Positions 12,780-24,571 of a stretch of DNA of 64,000 bases are shown piece by piece. The notes beneath the pieces were generated by a model. The model saw nothing but the letters and a program-made list of their open reading frames with translations, had not been told where the DNA came from and searched no databases. Origin of the DNA: Sternotherus odoratus. Its lineage: Eukaryota > Chordata > Testudines > Kinosternidae. The stretch is from the NCBI GenBank assembly GCA_032164245.1, contig JAVMKO010000002.1, positions 178,938,920 to 179,002,919 of the forward strand, written 5' to 3'. A program made the position numbers and the translations under genes. Positions within the stretch are counted from its first letter, which is position 1. Each line of letters opens with the position of its first letter.

Positions 12780-14372
12780 TGTGCATGCTTGTTTCAGAGT
12801 GAGGAATGACTGGCTAGAGATCATTTATGATGTTATTTTGCTAGTAAAATGAATACATAGATGACTGACAATAATTTACTTATATTTACTTGTACATTCA
12901 AAGTAGAATTATTTTTCAGAATCTTCCACCCACCTATGTTGTTCTTAATGGTTTATGAGCAGCTGCAGTACTAAATTAGGAGTGTCACTATAAAGACCCT
13001 ATAAAATATAAAAGACTAAGCATTATTAACACCTCTTAGTCACCTTGCCTGGTAATATTCACACATTCACATGCTGGAGAACAGTGGAGGTTTTTTCATT
13101 AGTACTTTTTTAAAGTGTGCTGCTTCTTCCCCTTCCCCTCTCCTTTACCCTCCAGTTTTGCTATCAGATCAGGGTAGTTCTCAAATAAAGAGAATCTTTT
13201 TGTTTCAATCCCAGACATGTGAATTCACAGAATCTTCCATTCTGGAAAGTACTTTACACAATCTCTTCATTCCTTCCAGAGTGTAGCTTGTTTCTGCTCC
13301 ATGGAGTCAAAGGGGTGGGGGGGAGAGATTGCCATTGACTTTATTGAAAGTAGGATTTGGTCCCAGGTTTCCTGGATCACCAGTAGGTAGTCTGGATTGT
13401 TCTGAAAGGTTCATTCTTAGGACAGGCACTGCTAAATCTGACTTTTCCCACATCTTCACAGTGGATTAAATGAATGTCAGTCCAGGTGGCAAAGTTACCC
13501 ATTATTTTAATAATGCAGCAGCTTCCCTGATAAGTGACCCAGGATATTTGTCCTTTTCTTTCTTCAGAGGAGCCCTGGATATTCCACCCTCTGCTCTAAA
13601 ATTTGCTGGGTCTCCAGCACAAGTTATAGGATAGTCTCTTCCCCTTTTTAGCACAGGGGATCTGTGTTCCGTTTCTGTGAGGGCAGAGGCTCTTCTAGCT
13701 ACCAGGCCTCTTCACAAGAACTCAGAAGCTCAACAGCCAGTTCCCTTCCTAGGGCTTCCCACTACTGCAGAGCAGGGCTACTCCAGCCCAAAGCAGCTCC
13801 TTAACTCCTTGCACCCTGGTGCGGTGTTTATCCACTCCATCGCGGGGACGGAAGATAATATTAACTATGTAAGCAGGTTATGATATTCATGTTTAATTTT
13901 GCTATCTCATATAAATGTGACAAAAGGGATGTTAAGATAAACAGCTTCCCAATTAAGAGTGATTTAGTGTGATTATGTATAGGAACTTAGAACTCTACTT
14001 TCAGGAAATGCTTGATGAGAGAATAGCACCTGTGGAAGAAGGAAACAAGCCTGAATGCTGCACTGTCATGGTTTTCTTTCTTTTCATGCCTGAACGCTGA
14101 ATGCATACCATTTTCACAAGAGATAGCAGAAAAGTTCTCAGCTGAGGGTGGCTCTGCACCCTTCTCCCGTCTTGTGAAAAGTTGGTCTGCTCCTCCTCTC
14201 TCCTCCTTTAATCCTTCAACATCAGGCCTGGGAAGGAGTAGAAGGGGCCACTTCTGCAGTTTCTCTGCCCCAGGTTTGGAGCTGAGGGTTGAAGAGCCCC
14301 TGGAAATGGCCTCCTCCAGAGTTGGGGTTGGATATAATGAAGACATTACTACAGTGATGGAAAAGTGTCTCT
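12780..14372. other. Intronic stretch with no identified feature
   Basis: Mixed-composition sequence with a pyrimidine-rich part near 13110-13170. I see no coding exon, RNA gene or named repeat. Confidence 0.5.
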
Positions 14373-14565
14373 TGTTGGTGTAGTTAATCCACCTCCACAG
14401 GAGGTGGTAGCTATGTTCACTGGAAGGGGGAGAGAGGCAGGCTCTCTTGTTGACATACGCTGTCTACACCAAGGGTTAGGTTAGCTCTAGGTTGTGGATT
14501 TTTCACACCCTGGGAAACTTAGTTATACTGATGTAAGTTTATAGTATAGACTTGGCCTAAAGAAC
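14373..14565. mobile_element. MITE fragment (Harbinger-type end)
   Basis: The stretch gtagttaatccacctcc...aggaggtggtagc forms an inner palindrome. The right end (agtatagacttggcct) looks like the short terminal repeat of turtle Harbinger-type MITEs (gggc-ttgtctac class). The left terminal repeat is missing, so it is truncated. Confidence 0.5.
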
Positions 14566-16752
14566 TCCTGGAGCTCTAGAAGAGAGGAGGTGTGTGGAGG
14601 TGGCAAGGAGCAGATGGGTTAGGGTAAGCAGGGGGGAGGACAGATGGGAAAAGTTGATGTGGGGCTGTGGATACACAAATTAGTTGATGGGGATCTGAAG
14701 GGACACAGTATCGATATAGGAGGGTGATTATCATTAATTGATATGTGGTTGGGGGGTGGGCAGATGGAAGAATTGTGGGGTGTCATTGAATTAATTAGTT
14801 GGAATTTTGGGACTTTGGGTAAGCTGGAAGCCCTGCACTATTAGGCAGCACTTCATACAGCTTTTTGTAATTTGATCTCACTCAGGCCTTCTAGCAAGAA
14901 CTCCTGAGCGAGAGCCAAAATCACCTTTTTCTGTAAATTTGGGACAGTTGGCAACACTGTAACTACCCCCACACCTGCTGGGGATGAACAAGGGGAGTTC
15001 AGAAATCAGAAGACAAATCAGAAACATAACATCATCTTTTAAAAAACAAAAATCTAATAATTTTAGGGGTGTGACTCAAGATCTTTCAACTTTTGGAGTA
15101 GACATTTTTGCTTCTTCAAAGAGTGTAGCAATGAGAACACTAAGAACTCCTAGTGACAGCCCTGTTTGGAACAAGGATCACCATACCCATTTCAAACACA
15201 CAGTTGATTCCCGAATGAGTATCCATCAGCAATATCCAGATTTGTTGGACCATCAAGGAAATTTTTCATTCACTATCTTATATTTATTATGCAAACAATC
15301 TGAAGTTGTAGAAGTGGGTAAGTAAACAAATAGGGTTTTCTTAGAGTAACATAAATGACAGGAGCCTTAACAAGAATAAATTCAGTGTATGCCCCAGAAT
15401 GCATTTGTGTAGCTCTAATTGACTTCAGTTGTATCTGCTCATACACCGTTATTTTATTTTGCATTTATGTATATAATGCTATTGTAGGAAATTGTGCTAA
15501 GGTTTGTGCTACGATTAGACTCTTACAGCAGGATTTCCAAAAGCACACTTAGTACAGTGGCACCATTGTATATAATGGCATTTAACTGAAATGCAGGGCT
15601 GGCTATCTTCCTTTCACATAGGGTATATTCAGGTCCAAATGGAACCTTGTGAGAATGTAAAAATGTTTATTAAGTGCTACCATTCTGATTTGGTGGCATT
15701 GTAAACACACTTAGCAGTTGTATAAATACAGGTGCAGAAGATTGGTAAATTTGTGACTTTATCTCCAGAAGTAGAACTAATGGTCCATGTGCAATTGGCA
15801 ATGCAAATTCTGCAACCAAAGTGAGTAAGATTTCTTTGCTAATACCAAAACAGTGCTTTTCCTAGTAGAGCACCTTAGCCCTGTTCTGTTTTCACAACAT
15901 GCAATAATGATTTCTTAACAACTATTAATCATCCTAGTAAATTCTAATTTGGATAGTTTTCAACAACAAAAAGTCTGCATTGCAAGTATATATGAGTAAG
16001 GCAGTAAGAAGATTAAAAAATATCTGGAAATATTCTCCAGGTTCCATGAGAAACAACTCAGTATTACATGCTGGTTTTTTTTTTTAAATCAGTCATAATG
16101 AGTGGAAGCCTCATTCATATTAGTACTGTTGATGAACAGTATGTTTCCTGCAAAATTGTCAGAAGGTAGCAAAGGTTCACAACAAAGTCAAGTGTACTTT
16201 TACGATACATAATATATTACAAACCAAATGCACTCTCAAATAAATATTTGCACAGTCATGAATTAATATCCCTCACCTTTAGCAAGTCACTAACAGCCTC
16301 TTATTCTGCCAATATAAAAAAAAAAGATTGCTTATTTCTTATAATCATAAATTTGACGTTATGGTCCTAGCTCCCCATCACTATCCCCTAAGTCATCAGC
16401 ATCTTCTTCCATTACATTTTCTTAATTCTTTTTAGAAGAAGTGGAGGAAAATCTCAATTAAAACAACTTGAGGGCATATTTTACTCTTGTTCTATATGTG
16501 GACTTCCTGCTGACATCTATGGGGCATTTATGTAGAGACAGAATTTTTAGTCAAAGGGCTAATATAGATTTTAGTCAATAATGGCAGAGTCTAAGTATGA
16601 TAGTCATCTAGCTGACAGTAATGATCTCAAAGTGTACAGTTCAATCTTGTACTCCACCTACCTCTTTCAGGCTATACTGATTTCTACAAACTACTATATT
16701 ATCATTTATAATATTCAGGTACAATATTATTTTTAAGTTTGTCTTGACATGG
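14566..16752. other. Intronic stretch with no identified feature
   Basis: AT-rich sequence with several open frames of about 60-110 residues (for example 14984-15325) that show no motif, no homology I recognise and no splice-site support. Nothing else can be named. Confidence 0.5.
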
Positions 16753-17455
16753 TGTAATGGGGTGGCTACCTGCTCCCAGCCAGAAGGGGTTAAAACAGCC
16801 CAGGAAAGGGTTGTGGCTGGGAGAAGCAAGCTTCCAGGCTGATTGGGAAGGTAGGCTCAGCTGGGTGGCCATGCCCCAAACTCTAGCAGGCCCTTATAAA
16901 AAGGCTGAGAGGCAGGGGCCTGTGAGAATAGTGTCTCCTCTGTCTGCAGAGGTAGACAGGCCTGGCTGCTGGAAAGCATAAGGTACTTAGAGTGGAGCAG
17001 GGCTGGGGTAAGGCACAAGGAGCTGGGGAAGCTCTGGCCTGGAAATCCCCAGGCTGCAGGGCCTAGGGGAAGCCCAACAAAGGGTACTAGGGTTGCAGGG
17101 GGCAGCCAAGGGCTACAGAGGCAGAAGCAGCAGGCCAAACCTCGTTGCCGGTGATGAGTGGCAGTTATACTGCAGTCTGCCTCAGAGAAAGGGGCAAGTG
17201 GTGACTGGCAGTTGCCTAGACTGAGGCAAGGTGGGAATAGTGGGTGGGGGTTCCCCAGGGAGGGGAAACCCCGAGACTGTGGGAGTACTGCAGGGGTGCA
17301 GCACCCCAGGTAAGAGGGCACCGGGGTCTAGGGAGGGACTCTGGGCCGAAGCAAGTGGGACTACAGGCTGAAGAGGGCGCTCCGGATGCTGGACGAGCTG
17401 ATCCCCGGAGGTACCAGCAGGAGGTGCCGCAGGGGTGAGTCGCCGCACGCTTACA
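16753..17455 (+). mobile_element. Solo LTR (Gypsy- or ERV-like) with 5-bp target duplication
   Basis: The 703-bp unit starts TGTAATGGGG, ends CGCTTACA and is flanked by an exact CATGG at 16748-16752 and 17456-17460. A TATA-like box (cccttataaaaaggc, near 16890-16905) sits in the first third, as in an LTR promoter. It is much more GC-rich than its surroundings. No internal region or second LTR is present, so it is a recombination product. Five-base duplications fit both Gypsy and several ERV classes, so I cannot choose between them. Confidence 0.82.
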
Positions 17456-17460
17456 CATGG

Positions 17461-18330
17461 TTCTTGGAAAATAGATCCTGTGAAACAAATGTGTTACATA
17501 CTACAAGTTTGGTTGATAAAGATAATAGTGTTGATGTAGTATTCTTAGCCATCTGTAAGGTTTTTGATTGGGTACCTCACAACATTTTGATTAAAAAAGT
17601 AGAACTACATAAAATTAGCATGGCACACATTAAATGGATTAAAAGCTGGATAACTGAGAGGTCTCAAAATGTAACTATAAACAGGGAATTTCATCGAACA
17701 AGAGTGTTTCTAGTGGGGAATCCAGCAGGGATCCGTTCTTGGCCTACACTATTTAATATTTTTATTTTTATCAATGACTTGGAAGAAATCATAAAATCAT
17801 TACTGTAGGTTTGCAAGTCACACAAATATTGGGGGAGTGGCAAATAATGAAGAGGACAGGTTACTGACTGAGAGCAATCTGGATCGCTTGGTAAGCTGGG
17901 CACAAACAAACATTTTGTACTCTAACATAGCTAAGTGTAAATATATACATCTAGGAACAAATCAATATTAGGCAATACTTATTAGGCAATGGAAGACTCT
18001 ATTCTGGAAAGCAGTGACTGAAAAAGATTTGAGGGGGTAGAGAATAGTCAGCTGAACATGAGTTCCCTGTGCAACGCTGTCTCCTAAAGGGCTAATACAA
18101 TCTGTGAATTCATTTACAGGAGAATCTTGTGCAGAAGTTGGAGAGATTTTCTTGATTTTATATTTGACACTGCTGTGGTTGGTGCTGGTATACTGTGTCC
18201 ACTTTTGATGTTCATAATTCAAGAAGGATGTTGTTAAATTAAAGAGGGTTTAGAGAAGAGCCACGAGAATGGTTAAAGGATTAGAAAACTTGACTTGAAA
18301 TGGTAGGCTCCATGAGCTTAATCTATTTAA
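17461..18330 (+). mobile_element. CR1/L3-like LINE reverse-transcriptase fragment
   Basis: The frame near 17480-17808 reads VFDWVPHNILIKKVELHKI, then an IKSWITERSQNV stretch and NPAGIRSWPTLFNIFIFINDL. These are the RT motifs of CR1-clade LINEs (the D of motif A region, then the GVPQGS-LFNIFINDL block). Several key positions are altered, for example GNPAGIRS where GVPQGSVL is usual, and stops follow. The remainder (17820-18330) is the decayed C-terminal part. A Penelope end cuts it at about 18335. The upstream boundary coincides with the solo LTR's target duplication, so the LTR may have inserted into it. Confidence 0.82.
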
Positions 18331-18334
18331 AGAG

Positions 18335-18560
18335 GTAGCGTGTTAGTCTGGAATAGCAGAGGTAACAGAGTCCTGTGGCACCTTAAAGACTAACTAAAGT
18401 TTTGAAGCATAAGCTTTCGTGGGCTAATACCCACTTCGTTGGATGCAAGCAGTGGAAGTGTCTAGGGTCAGGTATAGATAAGTAGGCAAGAACCAGGTAG
18501 GAGATAACAAGGTTAGCCCAATCAGGTTGAACCAGCTTGTTATCTCAGATTAATATATTG
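18335..18560 (-). mobile_element. Penelope-like element 3' fragment
   Basis: Begins with ggtagcgtgttagtctggaa and continues with the same block as the other copies (caccttaaagactaac, then cgtgggctaatacccac). Its upstream end (high coordinate) includes the region around ccagcttgttatctc that is also present at 25790-25815 and 55525-55545. Only the terminal 220 bp or so is left. It truncates the LINE fragment before it. Confidence 0.82.
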
Positions 18561-18599
18561 GAGAGCAGTTTGATCAGAAAAAGGAAGTCTCTCTTCTTT

Positions 18600-20950
18600 T
18601 CAGATTTATGAGTAATGTATGCAGTTTTTATCATTGATTGCTCATTCCTGTCATACAAAATTGTTCTCACACTTCAGAAGGCAAAGACAAGAAGGTGAGT
18701 TTTTTCCTATAACCAGTAAAAACTATAAGTAGAACTGTTGGAAAAGCATGCAGCATACTCCTAAATCCTTGTATTTAGCTTGTAAAGAATTTTGAAAATA
18801 CAATTTATTGAATTGTTCTGAAGTAGTTTATATTAAAATTTAATGATCGAGACAGTTAATTGCATTAAATTAAACGTAGAAAGATGTGGATAGAATTGCA
18901 GGAATTAAACCTAAGCTTTCCATTTTGTGTGTGTGTGTGTGTGTCTGAGTTTAATTTAGCTGGTAGAAAGCTAGAAACTTGCAAAGTCCTTTTGTATTGT
19001 GCAGGGTTGGGGTTTTTGGATTTTTTGTTTTTCATTTTGTATTTTTAAAGCTAGATGTTACAAAACAACTTAGTCAGCAACTACAGTGTCACAAGTGACA
19101 ATCATAAATGAGAGTGAATGGCTAAAGATGTTAATCTGCAACAAGATTAGAACACATCCTTAGGTAAATGCAACTAAGTCAGCTAGTAGTGCATAATTAA
19201 CTTACATACATATTAGTCTAAATACAATATTACTCTTTATATATGTAAAGTATTGTTATCTCCATATGAAATTTGTAATCTGCTAAGTAAAGATTAGCAG
19301 TTTATCATAGTACTTCATTCATATTATTATTATGTGTGATTAATATTCCTCTTGTTAATGTTATTCTTAGTAATTCTTGAAGGAAATGTGAAGTGTGTCC
19401 TTCCATATATGGCATATATGGTTGTTTTTTCATACATATAAAAAGAAAAATGTGTGTCATTCTATCAAATCAAGGGACATTGCATCTTCCTCTAGTCCTT
19501 AGGCTGATTTCTAAATCCTCTTGTTAGTAATGGCAAGAATTTTGTGAGTCCAAAAGAAAGATAAAGTGAAGGACCAAGAAGAGTATATATCAAGGCCAGG
19601 AATATTGTGGTTAAGCAGGGGTTTTGATCTTGAGTTTCACTGAGTTGTATGTAAGAAGAGGCTCAGATAATAGAGACAATGGCCTTGAAGAAGGAGGCAG
19701 AGATTGTGGGAGAAAATATGAGTGGAAATGGAGGTGACGTTGAGAAATTAAGGCCAAGGCAACATGTTTATAGAAACAAGAATAATGTTCAGAATGTGAA
19801 CTAGTCATGATGAAGCAGAAGATGAGAAACTGAACTGAAAGAGACAGACTAGCCAGAAAAAGACAGAAAGAGAGAGAGAGAGAGAAGCTTGCGATTTTGC
19901 ATATAGACAAAAGGGATCAAAAAGACAGACATAGAGCTATGAGATCTGAAATGGGCCTGCCTGGGCTCCCAAAAAAATATATACATATCATAGATGAGAA
20001 CAGCATCTAAAACAGAACATTTGGAATGGTGGTGGGTTTGCAACAAAAACAGAAAGTTAGAGAAGAGACATGGGAACCAAGAAACAGAGAAAAGTTATTC
20101 AAGAAAGAAAGAAAGATTTAGCCATGGGAGATTTTTTTATATGTGAGGATTTCTTCATGTCAGAAAATGTATAGTAATATGTACTATTTTAAACTATGTG
20201 TATTATTGATTTTTTTAAATTAATACTACTTGGGGAGTGGGGATAAACATACCCTATTGTCTCAAAATCTCCAAGGGCATAGAATTTGTTGACATTTGCA
20301 TTATTTACACTGCTAAGGAGTTCACATTCTAACTGATGTTCCAGTGGTACAAAAATATTCTTTACATCTCCAGATCTGCATATTTTCTACATTTTTTGTG
20401 GCGAAATCCCAAAAGGAACATGATTTAAGTAAAAATGGGCAGATTTAGCCAAGAAACAGTTAGTCGTATGCTACCATCTGAATCCGGTGGATCTAAAGGC
20501 AAATTACTGAACATAATTTATTCCAGGCCCTTGTTGGAACAATTTGTGCTCAGGAGACTCTGTAGATTCCTAGTCATTAGAGAGCTGCCTTGCTGTATGG
20601 GATTTTACAGCTTCTTTAGTTAAACTAGAGATCCACTTGCAAAATTTAACACATCCTTTGTATTTGTGACAATTTCTGGAGGACCTATGGTCCAAAAACC
20701 AGTAATGGGTTACAATTATAGATAGATATATAGCTGATTCTAATTGAAACAAAGATGCATTATTTTTAATGTTATCTTAAACAAAACTTCTCCAATTTCC
20801 CTCCTTCTAGCTGTCTATATGTTCTAAACTTACACTTTTTGTTATGACAAAATTATGACATGCACTGAAAATTCAGGAATTAATCATCATTATGTGACAT
20901 GCCTTTCACTTCAGTCAGAATTATGCCACATGGACAAAAGTGCTGCCGCT
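18600..20950. other. Intronic stretch: microsatellites only
   Basis: Holds a (GT)n run near 18926-18943 and a (GA)n run near 19868-19885 within a purine-rich zone (19560-20130). No exon or named repeat is seen. Confidence 0.55.
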
Positions 20951-20954
20951 TCTA

Positions 20955-21145
20955 ATGCAAAATGTTTCAGTTCTTAGTGGTCAGATATATTGTAATTCTA
21001 TGCTTTGTATGCATTAATACAAAGCATAATTTCTATACTTTGTATGCATTGCCACTATATGGCCACTATATGGCCAAATGTTTCGGTTCATAGTGGTCAG
21101 CTATATTGTAATTCTACGCTTTGTATGCATTGCCACTATATGGCA
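20955..21145. repeat. Local direct duplication with a palindrome
   Basis: A segment of about 65 bp, from aatgtttcagttcttagtgg to tttgtatgcat (20960-21013), is repeated at 21074-21130 with a few changes. Between the copies, TATGCTTTGTAT and ATACAAAGCATA form a 12-bp inverted repeat around gcatta (about 20999-21028), and a 12-bp unit (actatatggcc) is doubled near 21054-21074. Confidence 0.8.
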
Positions 21146-21149
21146 TAGG

Positions 21150-22050
21150 AAAAATATGAGGAGGGATATATTTCTTTCTCACACATATTTTCTAATGCTT
21201 GGACTCTTAAAGTTACAGCCACAGATTACTCGAACTAATGTAATGCCAATTGCAATTGTTATGCTAAACAATGTTACATTGACTTAAAAAATATCTAGAG
21301 ACCACTTTAAAAAGGATAGCTTGAATGGGGTGCATAATAGAGTCAAAAGAAGGTAACTGTAGGCTAATCTATGTGACTATTATTATAATAATATAAATAG
21401 CTTAAGCACTGTATATTTGCCATACACCATAAGAGTATGATATCATGAAATATATTTTATGGAAGCTCCATAGATAAGTTTGAGTTGCATTTTGTGGTTG
21501 AATTCTTCTAATATATTTGAAGAATACTACATATCCTCCCCAAAATTACAACACTTCTTGGCTGCAGAATTAATTTTAATATGTGGCTGAAAGAGATGGA
21601 GATTCTCCCCTTCAGCCTTTCCCCTTCCCACAGGCAAGCTCTATGTGAATTCTAGGCAGGAAGTGGAAGTGGCACAGGCTCCCAGAACACCAAAGGCACC
21701 TCCTCCCATCTAACAAAGCCCATCTTTTTACAGGGCCTCTACTAAGATGGGATAGGGGTGAGGTGAGAGGCATCATCACCTAATAAACCACAATGCAGGG
21801 GGAATCTTCATGAAAATTAATATATTCAGTGTAATGCTCCCAGTGGTGACACACAAGCATGAGTACCAACCTCAGGGCAGACTGTTAATTCATTGTGAGC
21901 TCAGATTTCCGCAACCAACTGCTCCAAGTGCAAACTCCTCAGGCACTTTAACAGCCTTCACATGGAGTCACATAGAGTCCCCTTGCTTGCTCTAGTCTGT
22001 CTTGCCACCCGTGTGAATGTAACGCTGTGGCAGATGGCTTGTTACACTAA
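21150..22050. other. Intronic stretch with no identified feature
   Basis: AT-rich up to 21540, then mixed. I see nothing that I can name before the Harbinger terminus. Confidence 0.5.
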
Positions 22051-22214
22051 GGGTATGTCTTCACTACAGCAGTAGTTCGATTTCCTTTATTTCGATGTTG
22101 TGAACGTGACTGTATACAGTCGATGTTGTGTGTCTTCACTAGGCACAGCTAAGCACAGCAAGTCGACAGTGTCTGTCCGCAAAACTTTTGCAAGCGTCGA
22201 CATGACGAGCGTTG

Positions 22215-22370
22215 CACTCTGGGTACCTATCCCACAGTTCCCTGATCCCCCAGCAGGCACCATTTTGAGTGCTGCACTATGGGTAGGCATATCCAAATTT
22301 TGCGCCCTTTTTCCGCGCCGCCGACCCCCATTACGAGCGGTGCACTGTAGGTAGGCATCCCATAATTCGC
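22215..22370 (+). repeat. Subterminal repeats of the Harbinger element
   Basis: A motif like gcactRtRggtaggcat, followed by a gcgccctttYtccgc block, is present twice (about 22275-22320 and 22340-22385), with a looser third copy near 22212-22232 (gcactctgggtacctatccc). In Harbinger elements such subterminal repeats are where the Myb-like partner binds; that role here is inference. Confidence 0.65.
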
Positions 22371-22411
22371 GCCCTTTCTCCGCACCGTGCTAACGCCACA
22401 GCATTGCAAGC

Positions 22412-23755
22412 ATGGAGCCCGCTGACACCACGGCTGCAGTAATGGCCGTTGTGAGGACTTCGATCACGGTTGCTGAGTTCCTGCTGCACCGTCTGCAGAG
22501 GAGGAATGCGATCTGGGGAGAACTGCGCTTTCTGGAACCCGACGACAGTGAGGAGGAGATGGACGAGGACGTGCACGAGATGGACGAAAACGTGCACAGC
22601 GGGGACGACAGGGACACTGACGGTTTTGGAAGTAGGGCGACTGCCAATTTGTCAAATTTGGTGGCAATGGGGAAGGCTCATGCCATCGAACGCCGATTCT
22701 GGGCCAGGGAAACAAGCACGGACTGGTGGGACCGCATAGTGCTTCGGGTCTGGGATGACTCCCAGTGGCTCAGAAACTTCCGCATGCGAAAGGGCACGTT
22801 CCTGGAACTTTGTGACTTGCTGTCCCCGGCCCTCCGGCGCAGGAATACCAAAATGAGAGCGGCCCTTACAGTGGAGAAGCGAGTGGTGATAGGCCTCTGG
22901 AAGCTTGTAACGCCAGACAGCTACCGGTCAGTGGTGAATCAGTTTGGGGTGGGTAGGTCTACAGTGGGCTTTGCTGTGATGCAAGTAAGCAGGGCAATCG
23001 TTGAGCGGCTGCTACACCGGGTTATAAACCTTGGAAACCTGCAAGCCACAATAGATGGCTTTGCCGCCATGGGATTCCCTAACTGTGGTGGGGCTATAGA
23101 TGGGACTCATATCCCTATCCTGGCACCGGACCACGAGGCCGCCGAGTACAGAAACCGGAAGGGATATTACTCAATGGTCATGCAAGCAGTGGTTGACCAC
23201 AAGGGACGTTTCACCGACCTGTACGTGGGATGGCCGGGAAAGCTTCATGACGCTCGAGTGTTCAGGAACTCTAGGGTTTTTAGACAGCTGCAGCAAGGCA
23301 CTTTCTTCCCCGACCAGAAAATTTCCGTGGGGGGGGTCGAAATGCCGATCGTGATCATTGGGGACCCAGCCTACCCCCTAATGCCCTGGCTTATGAAGCC
23401 CTACACAGGAGCCCTGGACAGGGGTCAGGAGCTGTTCAACTACAGACTGAGCAAGTGCAGAATGGCCGTAGAGTGTGCATTTGGCCGTCTGAAGGGGAGA
23501 TGGCGTTCGTTACTGATTCGCTCAGACATCCACGAGAGAAATATCCCCATTGTTATTGCTGCTTGCTCTGTGCTCCACAATATCTGTGAGAGCAAGGGGG
23601 AAACGTTTATGGCGGGCTGGGAGGCAGAGGCAAATTTACTTTCTGCTACTTATGAGCAGCCACACAGCAGGGAAAGTAGAAGAGCACACCGTGAGGCCCT
23701 GTGCCTCAGGGACGCCTTGAAAGACAGTTTTATGAGTGCCCGAGATGGCGTTTGA
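22412..23755 (+). CDS. PIF/Harbinger transposase (DDE superfamily), intact frame
   Basis: A 447-residue open frame, uninterrupted from MEPADTT to the stop after SARDGV. The family cuts and reinserts Harbinger transposons as an RNase H-fold DDE nuclease, with a Myb-like partner for nuclear import and target recognition. An acidic N-terminal part (residues 40-70) is followed by a helix-turn-helix-like segment at 152-190 (TVEKRVVIGLW, then FGVGRSTV). The DDE core has D230 in GAIDGTHI, D280 in LHDARVF, D318 in IGDPAYPL and E354 in VECAFGRLKGRW. All expected catalytic positions are present. The length matches HARBI1-like proteins. The start is the first Met of the frame. The terminal repeats around it show that it belongs to a transposon and is not the domesticated host gene HARBI1. 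Confidence 0.95.
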   Translation: MEPADTTAAVMAVVRTSITVAEFLLHRLQRRNAIWGELRFLEPDDSEEEMDEDVHEMDENVHSGDDRDTDGFGSRATANLSNLVAMGKAHAIERRFWARETSTDWWDRIVLRVWDDSQWLRNFRMRKGTFLELCDLLSPALRRRNTKMRAALTVEKRVVIGLWKLVTPDSYRSVVNQFGVGRSTVGFAVMQVSRAIVERLLHRVINLGNLQATIDGFAAMGFPNCGGAIDGTHIPILAPDHEAAEYRNRKGYYSMVMQAVVDHKGRFTDLYVGWPGKLHDARVFRNSRVFRQLQQGTFFPDQKISVGGVEMPIVIIGDPAYPLMPWLMKPYTGALDRGQELFNYRLSKCRMAVECAFGRLKGRWRSLLIRSDIHERNIPIVIAACSVLHNICESKGETFMAGWEAEANLLSATYEQPHSRESRRAHREALCLRDALKDSFMSARDGV

Positions 23756-23878
23756 GAACCTGCTCCCTTGCTCTGCTCTAAGCCTGCTGCCCTTGAACCC
23801 TCTTTCCCTCCCCCCTCCCCATGCTTTCCCTCCTCCCTCCCCATGCTTTCCCTCCCCTATCCCCATGCTTGCAGAGGA

Positions 23879-23884
23879 AATAAA
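23879..23884 (+). promoter_or_regulatory. Poly(A) signal for the transposase gene
   Basis: AATAAA 124 bp after the transposase stop, followed by a T-rich stretch (catggttcctttattgg). Confidence 0.7.
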
Positions 23885-23910
23885 ATCACTGTTTGAAAAA
23901 TCATGGTTCC

Positions 23911-23916
23911 TTTATT
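23911..23916 (-). promoter_or_regulatory. Poly(A) signal for the Myb-like gene (opposite strand)
   Basis: TTTATT on plus, so AATAAA on minus, 158 bp beyond the stop of the minus-strand exon ending at 24074. It lies 27 bp from the plus-strand signal, so the two genes converge on one compact terminator. Confidence 0.65.
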
Positions 23917-24073
23917 GGTTAATCGGAAATACAAATACAGGGGATCACTGTCCTGGTATCCTGGAGGGAAACTGGCAGTCGCAGTGGGGGAGGAGCGGAC
24001 AGAGGAGGGGAGGGGGAGGGGGGAGAGGAGGGATGGGCAAGACACAGCAGCTTTTAAAAGTTTTCCTAGAACG

Positions 24074-24571
24074 TCAGCCTGCTGCTGCTGCTGCTTCTGC
24101 TGGCTTGTGGGGTAGAGTGGAGCGGCCCACGGAGCTTGCCCCCCCCCGTGTTCTCACCCCGCGTCTGGGTGGGGAAGCTATGGGAGTTGGGGAGGGGGGG
24201 AGGTGGTTACACAGGGGCTGCAGAGGTGGTCTTTGGGCATGCTGCAGCTCCACCAGAGATCGCAGCAAGTCGCTCTGGTCCTCCATTATGCGGAGGAAAG
24301 CATCCATGCGTCTTTCCTCGCGCTCTTCCCTCTTTTCTGCAGCAGCTCTCCATTCCTGCCTCTCTCGATTCCTTGCCTCTCTCTCTCGATCCCTTGCCTC
24401 TCTCTCTCGATCCCTTGCCTCTATCATTCTTTCCCTCCAGTCCGTCTGGCGGGCTGCCTCAGCGCGCGAGTTCTCCACGAGTTCACTGAACATCTCATCG
24501 CGCGTTCGCGTTTTCTTTTTACGCTTTCTTATCTGCGGTGCACGGCGGGAGGAGGAGCAGGACGGGGGATT
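24074..24571 (-). CDS. Harbinger Myb-like partner protein, second exon
   Basis: An open frame of 165 codons plus stop, on the minus strand. A possible acceptor, tatgtcag, ends at 24572; another, cccacag, lies 17 bases further upstream. The predicted protein opens with a basic cluster (IRKRKKKTRTRDEM), a likely nuclear signal. It continues as a strongly charged helix with repeated DREREARDRE units (coiled coil), then LLRSLVELQHAQRPPL and a Ser/Pro/Arg tail. As I recall it, this layout is typical of the C-terminal half of turtle Harbinger Myb/SANT proteins. It pairs with the exon at 26105-26750. The joining phase is not clean: see the finding on the splice junction. Confidence 0.72.
   Translation of the reverse strand, partial: NPPSCSSSRRAPQIRKRKKKTRTRDEMFSELVENSRAEAARQTDWRERMIEARDREREARDREREARNRERQEWRAAAEKREEREERRMDAFLRIMEDQSDLLRSLVELQHAQRPPLQPLCNHLPPSPTPIASPPRRGVRTRGGASSVGRSTLPHKPAEAAAAAG

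Noticed and set aside
14984..15325. 113-aa frame as a candidate gene
   Set aside because: It has no motif, no promoter or splice evidence, and no similarity that I recognise.
22412..23755. Could the 447-aa frame be the domesticated host gene HARBI1?
   Set aside because: It lies between matching terminal inverted repeats with a Myb-like partner gene in the same unit, inside a DGKB intron. That fits a transposon copy and not the single-copy host gene.
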